Positions 15,245 through 15,679 of a stretch of 15,679 nt of DNA are shown one piece after another (position 1 is the first letter of the stretch; every line of letters starts with the position of its first letter). The stretch is from the NCBI GenBank assembly GCA_013812465.1, contig JACCTK010000073.1, positions 1 to 15,679 of the forward strand. The letters are read 5' to 3'. The translations under genes were made by a program, and so were the position numbers. Source of the DNA: Actinomycetota bacterium (GTDB taxonomy: Bacteria; Actinomycetota; Thermoleophilia; Gaiellales; Gaiellaceae). Under the pieces are notes generated by a model. It saw only the letters and a list, made by a program, of their open reading frames with translations. It was not told where the DNA came from and did no database searches.

Positions 15245-15679
15245 TTAGTCGAGGATCGTCAGGTCGAAGCGGCGAATCCGCTCCGGGTCGACGAGCATGT
15301 CGAGGGCGACGATCTTCCCGCCGCTGACGGTGAAAGCTCCGATCGAGAACGGCACGCCGTCGCGGATGCCGACCGCACCCACGACGCCGTTGACGAGCGC
15401 GAGCCGCATGACGAGCCCGCGCGAGTAGAAGAGCGCCTGTCCGGCCACGGCCCCCGCCCCGCGAACCTCTCTGGAGCCGCCTGCCTGCGGACCGAAGTCC
15501 GCACGCACTATGACGTCGGGATCGAGCACCTCGAGCAACGCCTCGAAGTCGCCTTCGCGCGCAGCCGCCAGGAAGGCGTCGGCGACCCGGCGCTGCGTGG
15601 CCAGATCCGGGTCGGGCACGGTGCTCTCGCCCTGCACGCGACGCCGCGCGCGGCTCGCGAGCTGCCGGGCAGCCTCGGG
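15245..15679 (-). CDS. ECF sigma factor C-terminal part (SigJ/ECF41-type, SnoaL/NTF2-like extension), 5'-truncated by window edge
   Basis: About 144 C-terminal residues. The frame is open to the right edge, so an apparent GTG start at 15637 is only an internal Val. The first visible residues, PEAARQLASRARRRV, match the end of sigma region 4.2. A short linker leads to an NTF2/SnoaL-like domain: RRVADAFLAAAREGDFEALL, then LDPDVIVRADFG, VRGAGAVAGQ and a final LVDPERIRRFDLTILD. This arrangement is typical of sigma factors of the SigJ/ECF41 group, where the C-terminal domain contacts the core sigma and tunes its activity without a separate anti-sigma. The family DGGGK-like motif after the first strand appears weak here (FGPQAGG). 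Converges on the VOC gene with a one-base gap and no terminator between. Confidence 0.83.
   Translation of the reverse strand, partial: PEAARQLASRARRRVQGESTVPDPDLATQRRVADAFLAAAREGDFEALLEVLDPDVIVRADFGPQAGGSREVRGAGAVAGQALFYSRGLVMRLALVNGVVGAVGIRDGVPFSIGAFTVSGGKIVALDMLVDPERIRRFDLTILD

Noticed and set aside
15245..15637. Stand-alone SnoaL-like protein starting at 15637
   Set aside because: The frame continues to the window edge and the extra residues match the end of sigma region 4, so this is the tail of a larger ECF sigma factor.

Overview
The window is high-GC DNA with frequent GTG starts and tightly overlapping genes. It also carries the C-terminal end of a SigJ/ECF41-type sigma factor. Together these suggest an actinomycete-like bacterium, possibly of the deep-branching class Thermoleophilia; that placement is an inference from style and gene content. 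No RNA genes, insertion sequences, CRISPR arrays or phage genes were seen.

The window is almost entirely one catabolic island for choline and glycine betaine. On the minus strand, reading leftward from a divergent promoter near 1948-2056, are an aldehyde dehydrogenase (probable BetB) and then a MetE-like TIM-barrel methyltransferase that runs off the left edge. On the plus strand, reading rightward from the same promoter, is a glycine betaine/proline-type ABC importer: ATPase (2057-3103), a fused double permease (3103-5100) and a secreted binding protein (5169-6143). A GntR/FCD regulator follows (6197-6871). Next come a dimethylglycine/sarcosine dehydrogenase-type flavoprotein with a folate-binding GcvT domain (6911-9430), ETF beta and alpha (9427-11168), a membrane Fe-S/CCG-domain protein likely to pass electrons from ETF to quinone (11198-13186), choline dehydrogenase BetA (13183-14847) and a small VOC-fold protein (14893-15243). 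The ECF sigma gene converges from the right edge.

The inferred flow is: import of betaine or choline; choline to betaine aldehyde (BetA) to betaine (aldehyde dehydrogenase); loss of one methyl by an enzyme not certainly present, for which the MetE-like protein is the only candidate seen; then dimethylglycine oxidation by the 839-residue flavoprotein, with one-carbon units going to folate and electrons going through EtfAB to the membrane Fe-S protein and the quinone pool.

Non-coding structure is unusually rich for such compact DNA. Two strong hairpins sharing GGGGTCAGG/CCTGACCCC arms flank the binding-protein gene. A third, unrelated hairpin contains the etfA stop codon. A 35-nt near-perfect palindrome lies inside the etfA reading frame in a patch of codons unlike its surroundings. 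GTATAC-type sites sit in the divergent promoter and could be the operator of the GntR regulator.
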